NCBI GenBank assembly: GCA_033439255.1
Contig: CM065878.1
Coordinates: forward strand, 2,666,001 to 2,730,000
Length of the DNA: 64,000 bases
DNA from: Hericium rajendrae
Taxonomy: Eukaryota > Basidiomycota > Agaricomycetes > Russulales > Hericiaceae
Direction of reading: 5' to 3'
In this document: positions 1 to 11,479 of the stretch, piece after piece
How positions within the stretch are numbered: the stretch's first letter is position 1
How the letters are laid out: each line of letters begins with the position of its first letter
Made by a program: the position numbers and the translations under genes
Notes under the pieces: model-generated
Told to the model about the DNA's origin: nothing
Databases searched by the model: none
What the model saw: the letters and a program-made list of their open reading frames with translations, nothing else

Positions 1-397
1 GCGAAGGTGTGTTGTTCAGTTGTCCTGCTTTCGAAGGTTACTTATTTGTGCGTTGCAGCCCAAGCGCGACAAGTTTTCTGGACTTACACGTCGCGTAAAG
101 AGACGGAAGTTGGCATTGGAGGAAGATGCTAAAGCAGAGGATCGTGGCGCCGTCGAAGCTAGTATTCGCTCGGTCAAGAAGGCGTCTCGACCAAACAAAA
201 TCGGCGTGCCGGAGCCACGAATAAAGCGGACAAAGTCCAAGGACAATCGCTCCAAGCCGAAAGCGATGTCGAAGTCGGGGGCGTTCGACCGTGACTTGGG
301 CCAGAAAACAAGCCGAGGTGAGGGTGTCCGTGCGAAGAAGGGGGATGCGATAGGACGCGGCAAAAAAGCTGGCAGTGGTAAACGCAAAGCTAGGTGA
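1..397 (+). CDS. DRS1: C-terminal end of a Drs1/DDX27-like DEAD-box RNA helicase (partial)
   Basis: The last exon of a gene that begins before the window. A short intron (about 7-58, GT...GCAG) separates codons for A-K from an exon reading PKRDKFSGLTRRVKRRK and ending at TGA 395-397. The tail is very rich in Lys and Arg, with AIRS-like (EASIRSVKKASRPNK) and GVPEPR segments and a GRGKKAGSGKRKAR terminus. This resembles the basic C-terminal extension behind the helicase core of Drs1/DDX27, a nucleolar helicase of 60S ribosomal subunit assembly. The helicase domain itself is outside the window, so the identification rests on the tail alone. Any basic nucleolar protein could look similar. Confidence 0.5.
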   Translation, partial: RRCVVQLSCFRRLLICALQPKRDKFSGLTRRVKRRKLALEEDAKAEDRGAVEASIRSVKKASRPNKIGVPEPRIKRTKSKDNRSKPKAMSKSGAFDRDLGQKTSRGEGVRAKKGDAIGRGKKAGSGKRKAR

Positions 398-905
398 TAT
401 GGCTAACATATAATACCCACTTGCAGTATGTATGCTGTCTATCTATACTGGGGATGTTCTCGATGCATCACTGACCACGATTGGCCGCAAGCTGATAAAG
501 TGCGGTATCGTCATCCAACGCCGCGACACGTTAAGTCTAACGATATGAGATTCGCGCCCGGACGGGGCAGCCAAAAAGCATGTATACATGATCGACACAT
601 ATGGATAGGTAGCCAGAGTTGAATTTCGTGCAGGGGTAAGAGTCTATCAAGCTCAAACGGAGATTTAGGTTGGATTTCCTTGATAGCTGCAAGATTGGGT
701 ATGCGAAGGGCGGCGAGGACAGTCAGCTGTCATGGAGCATACATAAGTGCAGATATTTTATAAAGGAGTGAAGTAACAAGCAGAGCGGGTTATGCAAGAA
801 AGCGGGTATCCGTGTTGAACAGTCTTTGTCAGAGGAAAGCGAGAGATCCTGGTGATAGATAGAATATATGCAGCGATGGGGCGACGTAAATGAGGCTGTT
901 GACCT
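398..905. other. Intergenic, convergent 3' flanks
   Basis: About 500 bases between the helicase stop and the stop of the minus-strand RasGEF gene. I see no conserved coding frame, RNA gene or repeat here; it should hold the two 3' UTRs. Confidence 0.5.
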
Positions 906-3900
906 CTAGAACCACTTCTTGATCCTGGTAAGAACACTGAAATGAGCTGGATCCGAAATAGGCCGCGGAAGGAAGGCGCGATAGGGCACTTCATCATCAT
1001 CCCCTTCAGGCGGTGTCGCGATGCGAGATCTTTGCAACTGAAGGAAGGGCTCAGTTGAGAAACTCCCCATTGATGAGAAGACGAACCTCAAGATCCATGA
1101 CACAATCTCTCATCAACATGTCGCGTATTCTGGGTCGCTCTTCGAACATGTACTCCGTCGAAGTGCGGCATTGATTCTGGAATTGAACAGTCGACAAAAT
1201 GAATTTACCGATCATACTAAACTTGGCCCAATGGATTTTCGTCGGGTCCGACGCCTTGAAGTCATCATTACCTTCGTGCGCGCGAATTAAGTCCCCCACG
1301 TGAACTTCCCTACGAAGACGAGTCAATGCGCGGTTAATTCCGGCAATTATTCGCACAAACTTACATGGCAGGAATGCAGGGGCCTTTGGTGTTCCGCAGG
1401 GCCATTCGATAAGCACGGTGCGATCGTACAGCCTGCAGCAAAAGTTCCCATGACTGCAGAGACTTCCAAAGGTTGGGATTTTTCTGCTGGAACAACTCCA
1501 TGCTCTTGTCGCCCGTATACGGCGCCGCGGCATTGATGCCAGCGACAAAAGCGCGCAGGGCAGAATAGTTATTCAAGCCTCGCAACTTCTGTGCGATCTC
1601 TACCACTTTCTCGATTGTCCTCGCGCGCGACTTTGGCTTGTCGTGGCAGAGGATAAGGGAGACGACCCTGCAAAACTCGCCAGCTTCAGGAACCACAACG
1701 ATTAACAAGACAGACTCGCACTCACCAATTGGCGAGATGATTGGAGACCTCGCCGAACCTGGCGATGGGATCCTCGTCTGGCTCCTTTCGCCCGCTGACA
1801 AGGGTGTGTTGCAACCAGTGTCGCGGCTACCAGGAATGTGAGCATTTCGAACAGCGACATACAGGAGCGCCGTACCTCGATCTGCAGTAGCAACTTAGTA
1901 CAAATCCTAGTGATTTCCTGAGCGACCTCCGCAGAGTCCATTGGAAGCAGCTCGTTCGAGACGGTCTTGAGCGTTCTGATAATGGTTGCTTCGCTGTCCT
2001 CGAATGCCGGGTTGGGAGGTGGCTGGCTAGGAAACGAGTTAGGCATGACCAATGCCTTGGCGGTAAGCGGTAGGCTAGACTTCCGTTCTCTGGACGACAC
2101 GGGGACCGACGGCGTGCTTCTGGTTTGGGATGCGTCCTCAACGGCAGAAGCGGGCGACTCAGCCCCCTGCGCTACTGCTACAGCCGCCTCTTCCTCCTCG
2201 CTGTAAGCGTCATCGCTTTCTGTAGGGGCTCCTCGACCTTCAATGCCCACTTCGCATCGTGGTCCGTCGTGGGTCGACTCTCCAAAAACGGAAGGAAGTC
2301 GGAACCGTAGTGGAGCAGGTGTGTTTTGGATACGATAGATTTAACTAAAGCATTGAGAGCATCCGCCGTTGCGCCCACCGCGAAGTCATGAGGGTAATCA
2401 TGGATCCAGACTTCGAGGAGATGGCATAGCCTAAAACGCACACCATGTCAATATCAAGGACGAAGAGTCATTACTACCAAAAAAAAAAAAAAAACGAACC
2501 TCATTTGGGCAAAACAAGCGAACATGGGGTCGTTGGATGACTGATCCAGCTGACGCATGCGCTTCTGCATAGCTAAGACGACACTTCGAGGACTTGCGAA
2601 CCGCCGATAGGTCAACAGGAATTGATTAATATATCCCCAATCTAGGGGACGCCCGTTTTATATTATGATCGAGAACAGTGGACGAGATATACTTACCATC
2701 ACCGCTGACAGCCAAGAACAAAAGTTTATCGAGCAACTCTTCGAGAGTTGCCCAAGGCGCAGGACGACTGAACCGTCGCCTCAATGATAATATCCTATAT
2801 ATGCGTGGGCAAGCTCACCTGTCCTTTTCCTTGGTGTCGACGCGATCCTCCGCTGCTTCGTCTACACTCGTCAATCCGTCGTTCGGCATGGAGTTCGGAG
2901 TCTGAAGAGAGGCATTGCCGTCGATGCTGTGAATTGAAAGGCTGATGATACTCCTTGTTTTCTGCCTATCCAATTCCTGATGCCTAGATGCTTCGTGCCC
3001 TGAATGAAGATCGCTGGTCGAGCGAGCACGCGTAGGAGAAGTTGGTGCAGCTGACGAGCGCTGACTCGCAGACGATGAAACGGGGGCTTGCATGTAACTT
3101 GATGAGTTGTGAGATGTTGCTGCAGTTGGAGTTGCCGCCGCGGAACGCGATATATCCCATGGCTGAGGCGACCTAAGTTGTTCCGGCGATGCTGGATTCG
3201 AATAGGCAGATTGATCTCCGCGAACAAATTCTGGATCATAAGGCTCAGCTGGTTTCCTCACAACGCCATTCGATTGAAATACCGCTTACTTCGCTCAGTG
3301 AAGATGGCTTTCAAGAGCCACTCAAAACCAAGACGAAGGTTACCTTTGCCACCATCTTCAACTGCGGTTACCTCTATGAGGCCAACGTCGTAGCGGTTCA
3401 GACGCTCATATACACCGTTGGATTGGATATGTCTGTCAAGATCGCACTTGCATGCGAAGACAACTGTCGGGAGCTTTAGATCGCGAAATCCCTCTGTGCA
3501 TAGTCCATTCACTAAGTAGTCCAATTAACAATATAAGGGATTACGCACGCAGGACGCCTTCAACTCGTGCGAAAGACGATTCTTCTGAGACATCATAGCA
3601 CACGAAGACACCGTCCAGGGGAGTCGCCCCTTCCGGCCATATACTCCCGCGCTCGTCAAGATTGAGATACGAGATATTCACCTCCAGGACGCGGACCTTC
3701 ACCTCGATACCTGCTTGTTGAAGAATTCTGCCCTCGCGGAATGTGTCTACAGTATGTAAGCATAGTGATCAGCGGCCCGTTTTGAAAAGAGACGTACAAT
3801 CAAAGATCCCACGAGAACTAAGTAGATCCGCTTTCTGAACCTCCTCCGTTAGATTGTAACCTTTGAGACCTTTGACAATAGCCGTAGATTTGCCGCAGCG

Positions 3901-4894
3901 GGGTTCTCCGACTACAGCCACAGTGACAGGTCTTAGATCATCCTGTTTAAATGCTCATCAAGGAGTTAGACACATGGTTTCCGTTAAGACATACCTTAGA
4001 TAGTCCGAAAGCAGTGTTCAGACGTGTATGGTCCCCTCCAGCTTGACCCACACTTCCGCTACGCGCTCGACCTGATGCAGCAAACGACTCAGCTAGACCC
4101 GCCGGCCGGTGTGACGGGCCAGCTGGGGATATTGGAGGTAGTCGCTGCACGTCGTCTCGCGTCTGTGTGCTAGCAGCACTCAGGCTGCTCATGCTGGAGG
4201 GGGATGAGAGCCCAGATAGACGTGAGGGGAGAGGCAAATCGCCCGGTTCTGGTGGAATGATGGGCTGAATTCGTCCCTTGCCCTTGAAGATGGACTGTCC
4301 CGGTCCATCGACAAATGTCGGGAGATCATGTATTCCGTCGCTATCAGAGGAGAACGAGTCCGTAACGGATTGATAGTCGCTAGTCGTGCTGACGCTCACG
4401 CCACGGCTGCGACGAGAGAGTGGGTCACGCTCTCCATACAATACTTGAGGGTCATCGGTGATCTGAGGTTGCCAAGCCATGGTGGCAGGCGGGACGAATC
4501 GAGGTTCGTCTGCACCCGTCCCTAGGGTGTTTGTCCGACCTTGACGCCCGACCGTCATTGGACTGCTCCGTCTATGGCGTATAAATGAGTCGATGGAGAT
4601 GGATTTTCTCAGATTGGCCCCAGCCGACAGTGATTGAGCCGGACTAAGGGAATGTTGCTGAGCTTCGTCTAGGTCTTGAATATGAGAGTCGGAAGTCAAC
4701 GGGGAGTTTTGCAAGTGGGCTGCGTCGAACGTAGGTTGAACCCGTTCGTGCGGGGGAGAGAGGAGGGTTTCGGTGTCGGGCATCTCTATAGGCGGGAGGG
4801 AAGGTATATTTGGTAGATCACTTGCTCCATTAGTAGTCCCCACGGTGGTCTTTACTGTCGGACGAGGCGCGTCATAGAAGGGCATGGAGCACAC
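906..4894 (-). CDS. RasGEF (CDC25-homology) protein with an N-terminal Ras-like P-loop domain
   Basis: Multi-exon gene read from 4894 down to the stop at 906. The first ~300 residues (4894-3990) are a Ser/Pro-rich disordered leader. The next exon holds VTVAVVGEPRCGKST, a P-loop, and the region at 3500-3260 has FACKCDLD where Ras proteins have NKxD; I see no clear DxxG motif, so the GTPase-like fold may not hydrolyse GTP. A second Ser-rich linker follows (3261-2815). Then comes a RasGEF N-terminal domain (DWGYINQFLLTYRRFASPRS near 2640-2560). The catalytic RasGEF domain runs from EVAQEITRICTKLL (about 1940) through PIARFGEVSNHLANW, GLNNYSALRAFVAGINAAAP and VHVGDLIRAHEGNDD to IHWAKFSMIGKFI (about 1200). 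Family role: loading Ras-type GTPases with GTP. A run of 16 A's (2479-2494) lies in an intron. The start is the first ATG of the leader; an upstream exon is possible. Confidence 0.85.
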
Positions 4895-5208
4895 GGCAGC
4901 TCGTAGAACGGCGTGAGGGATGGGATGGAGACAGGAGGGGTGGCGCGCGTTGCGGCGAGGACGATGAGGTGGCGACAGCGGCGGCGGCGGGACAAGCCTA
5001 GGGAGTGCCTAGGGAGTGCCTTAGCCTAGGGACGGCGCGCAGGGGCGGCACTCAACTGCATTATGTAACCTGCTTCCCTCCCCACCATGTTCCCCACCAT
5101 GTTCCTCGCGTGCATCCAATCTCCAGCCTGCCCGAGGCCACACGGACGTCCCACTATGCAAGTCCTCAATCGTATTTGTTTCGAGTGCTGTCCCACCGCC
5201 CATCTGCA
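4895..5208. promoter_or_regulatory. Divergent promoter region between the RasGEF and MARVEL-like genes
   Basis: The 314 bases between two outward-facing start codons must hold both promoters. The stretch 4910-5000 is GC-rich, with short direct repeats (tagggagtgccta occurs twice at about 4998-5022). No TATA box is evident. Confidence 0.5.
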
Positions 5209-5910
5209 ATGTCGCACACCGTAGCACTCATCAGCGCTCGTCAGCGCCCGGCTCTCTTCGCCCTCATCGCATTGTCGACCATAACGGAACTTGGTCTGAC
5301 TGCATTCTTCGTTAGCGTCGGAAAGGATGTATTTGGGTCCAGCTCACGGTATAAAGCCTTGTGGGTCCTGCTCTGCTTCTCTCCTTACTATCCACCAGTT
5401 GACCGATGTCCCAGACTGATTCTATTTCTCTTCAACGCTGCATGGACCATAATCTCCTCTGCTGTATATATGCGGTGGACTATGGACGGGGTGGTGCGCT
5501 TATTCGCTGGCGTTGCTAGCTCTTTCGTCTGGTTAGCGATCACCTCGATTGTGTGGGTGAGTCCCTTGACCATCTCGTACATCGTGTCGTGACCTGAAAT
5601 TTGAATGGAGGGCGCTGCAGCTGGTCTCGCGTATAATGCTCGGGTGAATGAGAGTCCCACTGCCCTCTTATGGTGAGCTTCTCATTCCTCGGTGTAAGCT
5701 AGACGATCGATTCGTTTGCTCAGCTGCAAGCACATCGTACCAAAAGCTTTGGGCTGGACGGAATTCTCGTTGTGTCTCTTGACATTATCGGCTGCATCAG
5801 TGTGGATGCGCGGAAGCCGGAAAGTCGTCAGTAGTGCACTCTCTCAATGGGGGCACAAAGCTCATTTTTATACCGCTTTGTCTTGTCAGAGAAATACTTT
5901 ATACGTGTAG
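5209..5910 (+). CDS. MARVEL-like four-helix membrane protein
   Basis: Four exons (5209-5360, 5415-5556, 5611-5672, 5724-5910) give a 180-residue protein in one clean frame. It starts MSHTVALISARQRPALFALI, and four hydrophobic segments follow in order: ALFALIALSTITELGLTAFF, LILFLFNAAWTIISSAVYM, LFAGVASSFVWLAITSIVW and LGWTEFSLCLLTLSAASVWM. This spacing, with the intron after SIVW and a GAAAGLAYN loop, matches the small MARVEL-like integral membrane proteins common in Agaricomycetes. They are thought to sit in the plasma or vesicle membrane; their job is not known. An earlier in-frame ATG at 5005 exists, but the leader it adds is not protein-like. Confidence 0.75.
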
Positions 5911-6510
5911 ATCCTTTCATTATCAAGATGGGCGCTCTTCTAATACTCATCCCAGCCTCACTTGACCGGACTCTGAGGCATCTAGCATTATTTAACTGCT
6001 TTGCGTACATGCAGGTATCATAGTTGTGGACAAAACTCGTGTTTTTTTTTGCTCGGAGAGCAGAGCCTTGTGGTCGACGATATCGTGCAGGCGGTGCCTA
6101 TCTGAATGCACCAGGTCCCACTTTTGTTTGAATCTGTACCGTGAGCTGCTGACTGCGTCCAATATCATTTTGCTATGTCTTGACGATCTACCTTCCGCGC
6201 CTTCCGAACTCCTTATATATACAGCGAAAGTCAGTACGATACAAGTGCTGTCATTATATACCCCGGCATACTTCTCGCTCAACATGGTCATTGCAAGAGC
6301 GACGGAGCTGCTTTGTTTTGTCTGTTCAGCAAGAAAATCTCATTGTTCGGGATCAAATCCACTACGTGTGCACTCCACCGGTCGCCATCCCAGTTGCAGC
6401 GCTGGTTCGCATGGTTATTGTAGACTCCGGAACAGCGGTTTCTGGGTTTGTCGTCCCCACGGCTCCTTGTGCACCAGAAAACAACCAGAAAGTACATAGC
6501 TATTTTGTGA
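5911..6510. other. No recognised gene
   Basis: About 600 bases. Open frames occur on both strands (for example 6026-6499 +), but none gives a recognisable or amphipathic protein pattern and I cannot join them to either neighbour. I treat it as intergenic, possibly the decayed remainder of the transposon fragment next to it. Confidence 0.4.
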
Positions 6511-6834
6511 TCAGCTACTGTGAGCACGTCGGGATTGGAACGGGAGTAATCCATTCCCGATTACAAGGAGCTCGTCTAGAAAGTAGTCCGGATTCTGTCG
6601 AACAAGCTGTAAGATGTAGTCGATGTCATCATGCTCAAGTACACGAAGTCGGCCACGAAGACTCAAGGAGGGCCGTATCACATCGCCAGTCTCGCGCCTG
6701 AGCTTGAGAATGCGGAACCAGGTCCGCTCGGAGAAGTCTAGGCACTCGAGAATTTGGTCGAGCTGAAGCAGATGTCGTTGCCAGATCCTGATAGCGGCTA
6801 TTTTGACATCACGGCTGATCTTTCGGAAACCCAT
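6511..6834 (-). pseudogene. Tc1/mariner-type transposase, N-terminal fragment
   Basis: About 90 residues starting MGFRKISRDVKIAAIRIWQR resemble the N-terminal helix-turn-helix region of Tc1-like transposases found in many mushroom genomes. The segments LEHDDIDYILQLVRQNP and DYFLDELL are typical of the linker before the DDE catalytic domain. The match stops after FLDELL, and no DDE domain follows downstream on the minus strand. This is therefore a 5' fragment of a dead element. No terminal inverted repeats were found around it. Confidence 0.7.
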
Positions 6835-7373
6835 GGTGTATAGAGAGGGAAAGCTAAGAACACAGGACTAAGTAGTAGACTATGGACAAGACGACGCGCT
6901 GAGACGCGCCGCCACTTCGCCGCCACCCATTTCCTCTTTCATCGAAAAAACGCGTGTTCCTGCCATCCTTTATGCAAACGGCTGTAAGTTCGCAATCGGC
7001 GCTGTGTCGAAAGATCGGCCACCATGTTTCTCGATCAGCCTGGGTCAAGGAAGCTATCATTTGGCCTAACGACTTTTTGCTGTAGGCCGTAAGCCTCTTG
7101 AGATGCGAAATACTGAAGGTTTGAAGCTGGGTGACAGAACGATAGACGCCGGGATATGTTTATCTGATTAGGTCATGAGCGATTCCAGGCAGGCCGACTT
7201 ACTTTGACTTCCGCGCTCGACCACATCCATGCCGGGCGTCCTCGGTGCATGAGCCTCGTCCGTGTTGCACGTTGGCACCTGCTGGCCCTTATACCTTTGC
7301 CCAGAGATCCACTAGGCCAGCTCTCCATTCGCCTCCAAACATACCACTGCACGGGCTGCAGCGCTCGCACCCC
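6835..7373. other. Intergenic, upstream of the transporter gene
   Basis: About 540 bases with no supported gene. The last 150 should contain the promoter of the transporter starting at 7374. Confidence 0.4.
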
Positions 7374-9604
7374 ATGTCGTATTCATCTATCCATGGCGTA
7401 TCGAGCAGCAGACATTCTGAAGTCGACACGGAAGGCGAGGCCGAGGATTCTGACGGTCTCCTGGCCCCGGAGGATGACCTCGGACCTACTTTCATTCTTG
7501 CCGAGCCTCCTCGGTCGCTCCGGATCCGCGCGTTTCTCGTTCGCGCACTTGCGCTGCTATGCGCATGTCTGTTCAGCGTCGGAAGCCACTAGTGAGTTCC
7601 CGTTGCCTTTCCGATAAGCTCCTAGTAATATTTTCGAAGTGGGAGCTATATTTTAGCCCCTCTTAAATCAAGGCTGTCCCGAGAAATGGGAACGTCGAAT
7701 ACAGAATTCAGCCTCCTTGTCTCTGCCTTCAGTCTCAACAGCACCTGGACACCTCTTGTCGGAGGTGTTCTGGCGAGTAGACTGGGCACTACGCTCACAA
7801 GCATACTGGCAACTGGATTGATCTTCTCAGGTATGGCACTCCCACCGCGGCCTACGCGCCCGCTGACGTATTTCTCCGCTCAGGTCTCAGTTTACTACTG
7901 GTTGGTGACCTTGTACAAGATGTTCGCATGATGACGGGCGGCATGTTTATATTCGGTCTCGGTGTCAGCCCGCTGGCTGTTGTTCAAGAGACCATCATCG
8001 TTCGCTTCTTCAAGTCCCATGGTCTTGGCCTCTCTCTGGCACTTGGTCTCGTAGCAGGCAAGGCTGCGTCCTTTATATCCGCACGTGCATCGTACCCCTC
8101 TCTGAAAAGTTCGGACCACATGCACCGTTCTATGCAGCTGCAGGCCTGGGTGCAGTATCATTCCTTGTCAACCTCGTATATGTCTATGCTTCGGCATGGC
8201 TTGTGAGTGGTGCGCAGACAGAGCTTGAAGCTCCGGAACTTCAAGCGGCCGCTCGTCGAATCTCTATCCAAGATACCACTGAAGCCGAAGCACTAGAGAA
8301 AGTCGCGAAGAAGAAAAAGGTTAATATTCGTGATCTGATCGTGCTTGGCGACGTCTTCTGGGCGTAAGTGGCTTCTGAGTTTCATGTTCCATTCCTAACA
8401 GATACTTGTTTCTTAGCTACATTGGTGTCAATGTACTTTGTGGTGCACTGTGGCATCCATTTACCCATCTTGCGGCGTACGTGCATTCAGAATGCTCTTC
8501 GAGAATAGCCCGTTTACTCATTCTCTGGAACAGCAATGTCATCGAACAGCGCTTCGAATTGTCGGAACATCAGGCAAGCACACAAGCATCATACCTACTT
8601 GCTGGCAGTATATTCCTTTATCCAATTGTAAGGTCTTCAGTTATCTGGAACGGGACGAGGTACTGACTGAACACTCCAGGTCGGTCTTATCATAGACAGG
8701 GTCAAGAGACCTTACTTCGTCCTCACATTATTGGCTTGCTCCTCCCTTCTGACATTGGCTGCTTATACCTGGCTCGTACTCCCACCTGCATGGACACGTA
8801 CTGCCTGGCCTGCCATAATAAGCTTCGCGACGGGAATAGGGTTCTCGCCTCGTAAGATAGTTATCATTTTTCTTGAAACCTATATTCATTTTCCCCAGTG
8901 CTTCTCGTCGTCGTCGTGCCCCAATTGGTTCCGTCGAAATATATTTCGACTACCCTCGGAGCACACAAGAGTGTAAGTACAAGTCGTACAAGCAATGTCT
9001 CCCTCACCTGACGATTCAATGTCAGCTGGAGCAAACTGGAACAGTGATCTCGCAGACAATCGCAGGTCTGATCCTAGATTCGGGGTCCAAGGCTAGTGTC
9101 GGTCCCGTTGAGCGGCCGAAGCAAGACAAGCGTATCCAATACATGTTGAACACTTTTCTGGTCGTCAATGTCTTACAATTTTTTGGGGTTCTTGCTTTGT
9201 CGTACTTGGACCGGCGTCAGTATTGGGCGGGTGCGCATCAACGAGCTCCGTGCCATGAAGACAGCGACGGAGACGCGGAAGAGCGCGCTGCCCTCATTAA
9301 ATCGACACCCGAGGCGACAGACGTGGTAAGCATTGATGAGTATATGAGCTCGCGAGAAAGAGTGGTTCTTAATCTGGAGAATATTCAGGGTCCAGCATCC
9401 GGATCCTCTACGATAATCACAGACTCCCAGACACTCTTTACACCAAAGAGAAGGTCTTTCGCCACGAAGAGACGGACGAGACAAGGTCGTTTGTTCTCTA
9501 TATTGTGCGCTGTACTCATTATATCCGCCTGGCTTTTGTTCCTTGGCACTGCATGGGTGAAGATGAGGTCAAAGAAGGAGAGAGATGGCGAAGAATCTCG
9601 GTAA
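7374..9604 (+). CDS. MFS transporter of the MFSD1-like group
   Basis: Start MSYSSIHGVSSSRHSEVDTE, followed by an acidic cytoplasmic N terminus. The first helix (FLVRALALLCACLFSVGSHY) is split by an intron. Further exons give FSLLVSAFSLNSTWTPLVGG, GGMFIFGLGVSPLAVVQETI, SHGLGLSLALGLVAGKAAS, NVLCGALWHPFTHLAA, FVLTLLACSSLLTLAAYTWL, and a Glu/Asp-rich loop with a last helix before the stop at 9604. At least eight introns of about 50 bp. The motif order (AFSLNSTWTPLVGG; FFKSHGLGLSLALGL) is that of the MFSD1-like branch, which in animals is a lysosomal dipeptide carrier; the fungal substrate is unknown. Helices 1-6 and 7-12 are separated by the long basic loop KVAKKKKVNIRDL. Confidence 0.8.
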
Positions 9605-10103
9605 TATTGATCTGTAGCAATCCGTTGTGACTATAGCATGTATCATGACCTATACCTTCCATAAGACTTCTTATGTGATATTTTCAATCCTCCCATCTGC
9701 GGAATTAACGAGCGTTGCTGGTTTCGAATTCATATCCATAGGTCGTCTCTACTCGCGTTACCAGCTGACACTAGTACCCCGCGTTGCTTGCGAAGACCGG
9801 AAAGGGATGTCGCGGGGCTTTGGATAGAGTGGCAGAAGTCGCGACTCCGATTTCGGCGACTGCCGACAAACTTTCGCGTAGTGGCAGCTCATCGCGGTAC
9901 ACAACCAAGACCGGCCAACCTCAAGACCTCAAGACCGTTAGGAGGTGAGTTAGTTCACAAAATAGCTGTACGAACTGTCCACAGCTGTTTCATGCTGTCC
10001 GTGAGGTTGGAGTAAAGGGATGGAGCGCGGAATGCAATGGATGCGGGGTGTTGGGTACGGATGACATCTCGCGACCCATACTGACTGCCTGTCTTCAGCC
10101 GCG
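9605..10103. other. Intergenic, eL15 promoter and leader
   Basis: About 500 bases, no coding pattern. A likely intron acceptor (ctgtcttcag, about 10090-10099) just before the eL15 ATG suggests an intron in the 5' UTR, which is common for fungal ribosomal protein genes. Confidence 0.4.
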
Positions 10104-10579
10104 ATGGGAGCCTACAAATACATTGGCGAGCTCTACAAAAAGAAGCAGTCGGATGTGCTGCGCTTCCTCCTCCGTGTTAGGTGCGTGGTATTGTGTGTTT
10201 TTGCGGACATTCGTCTGAATAGTGGCGTCCATAGGTGCTGGGAGTACCGCCAGCTGAACGTCATCCACCGTGCATCCCGCCCATCCCGCCCCGACAAGGC
10301 TCGCCGTCTTGGCTACAAGGCCAAGCAGGGATACGTGGTCTACCGCGTCCGTGTGCGCAGGGGTAACCGCAAAAAGCACGTCCCCAAGGGTGAGTGATCC
10401 CATATGCGGTTTGTTGCGCACATTCCAATAGCATTGCCTCCCAATCTCAGGTGCTACCTACGGCAAGCCTGTTCATCAGGGTGTGAACCACCTCAAGTTC
10501 CAGCGTGGACTGAGGAGTGTTGCCGAGGAGCGTGTTGGTAGACGTTGCGGCAACTTGCGTGTGTTGAACTCGTACTGGA

Positions 10580-10610
<31 letters not shown>

Positions 10611-10936
10611 AGTCATCCTTGTTGATCCCCAGCACAAGGCTGTAAGCATACGATTTCTGTTCTGCTGGTTTGTGCATTGCTGAACTGAGTTTACGCAGAT
10701 CCGCCGTGATCCCAAAATCAACTGGATCACCGCTCCCGTTCACAAGCGCAGGGAGGCCCGTGGCCTTACCAGCATCGGCAAGCAGGTATGTTTTACGGTC
10801 TTTTTTGTCGAGACATCTTGTTTATCATTATTTCTCCTAGAACCGCGGATTGGGCAAGGGCAGTCGTTACAACCATACACCCCGTGTGTCGACCTGGAAG
10901 AGGCACAACACCCTCAGCCTCCGTCGCTACCGGTGA
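10104..10936 (+). CDS. RPL15: 60S ribosomal protein eL15
   Basis: Five exons (10104-10180, 10235-10389, 10451-10641, 10699-10785, 10841-10936) join into a full-length eL15 of 201 residues. It begins [20 protein letters not shown] and contains [40 protein letters not shown] and [19 protein letters not shown]; it ends [15 protein letters not shown]. All splice sites are GT-AG and the frame is intact. The protein is a core structural component of the large cytosolic ribosomal subunit. Every family landmark is present, so this is one of the safest calls in the window. Confidence 0.97.
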
Positions 10937-11479
10937 TCATGTCCTGCCGAGTTACATACCATCTTGTCCCTTTGTATCAATCCATGTCATGCTCTCTATG
11001 GGTTATGTCCATGTCGTTCTCAATGCACATTTTCACGACCTGTTGACCTCTGCTAATGGAGAGAGTTGAGATCGTGAGAGCTCAGTCCGTATTTGCTTCC
11101 GTCTCGAGGCAGCTGTGCTGCGCTCGTATTACCCACATAAGTAACCCATTGAATGCATGGTTCGATCGTGTACCGCGCCGTGCCCTCGTATCCCCTTTTC
11201 TCCTGCAGGCTTGCGGCTGCAATAGCTGTACATGATGGACATAGTTTCAAAGCGTCAGAGACCTGCAAGAAGCCGCGTGTCGGCAATGTGGACAGAGCGT
11301 CACATCGACTTATAAATCCGAACATGAACCTCGTCCCGAATCTGCCCCACTGACGACACTTTCAACCACTTGTCTCGAGACATCTGGTACGACACAACCC
11401 TACATATCCTCACTAACCGTGTTTTCTGATCACCAAGCTCGTTGCTTACGTCTAACTCGACTGACTGCTCAGGCCAACG
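10937..11479. other. Intergenic
   Basis: Contains the eL15 3' flank and the region upstream of the GH16 gene. No further gene, RNA or repeat is supported. Confidence 0.4.
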
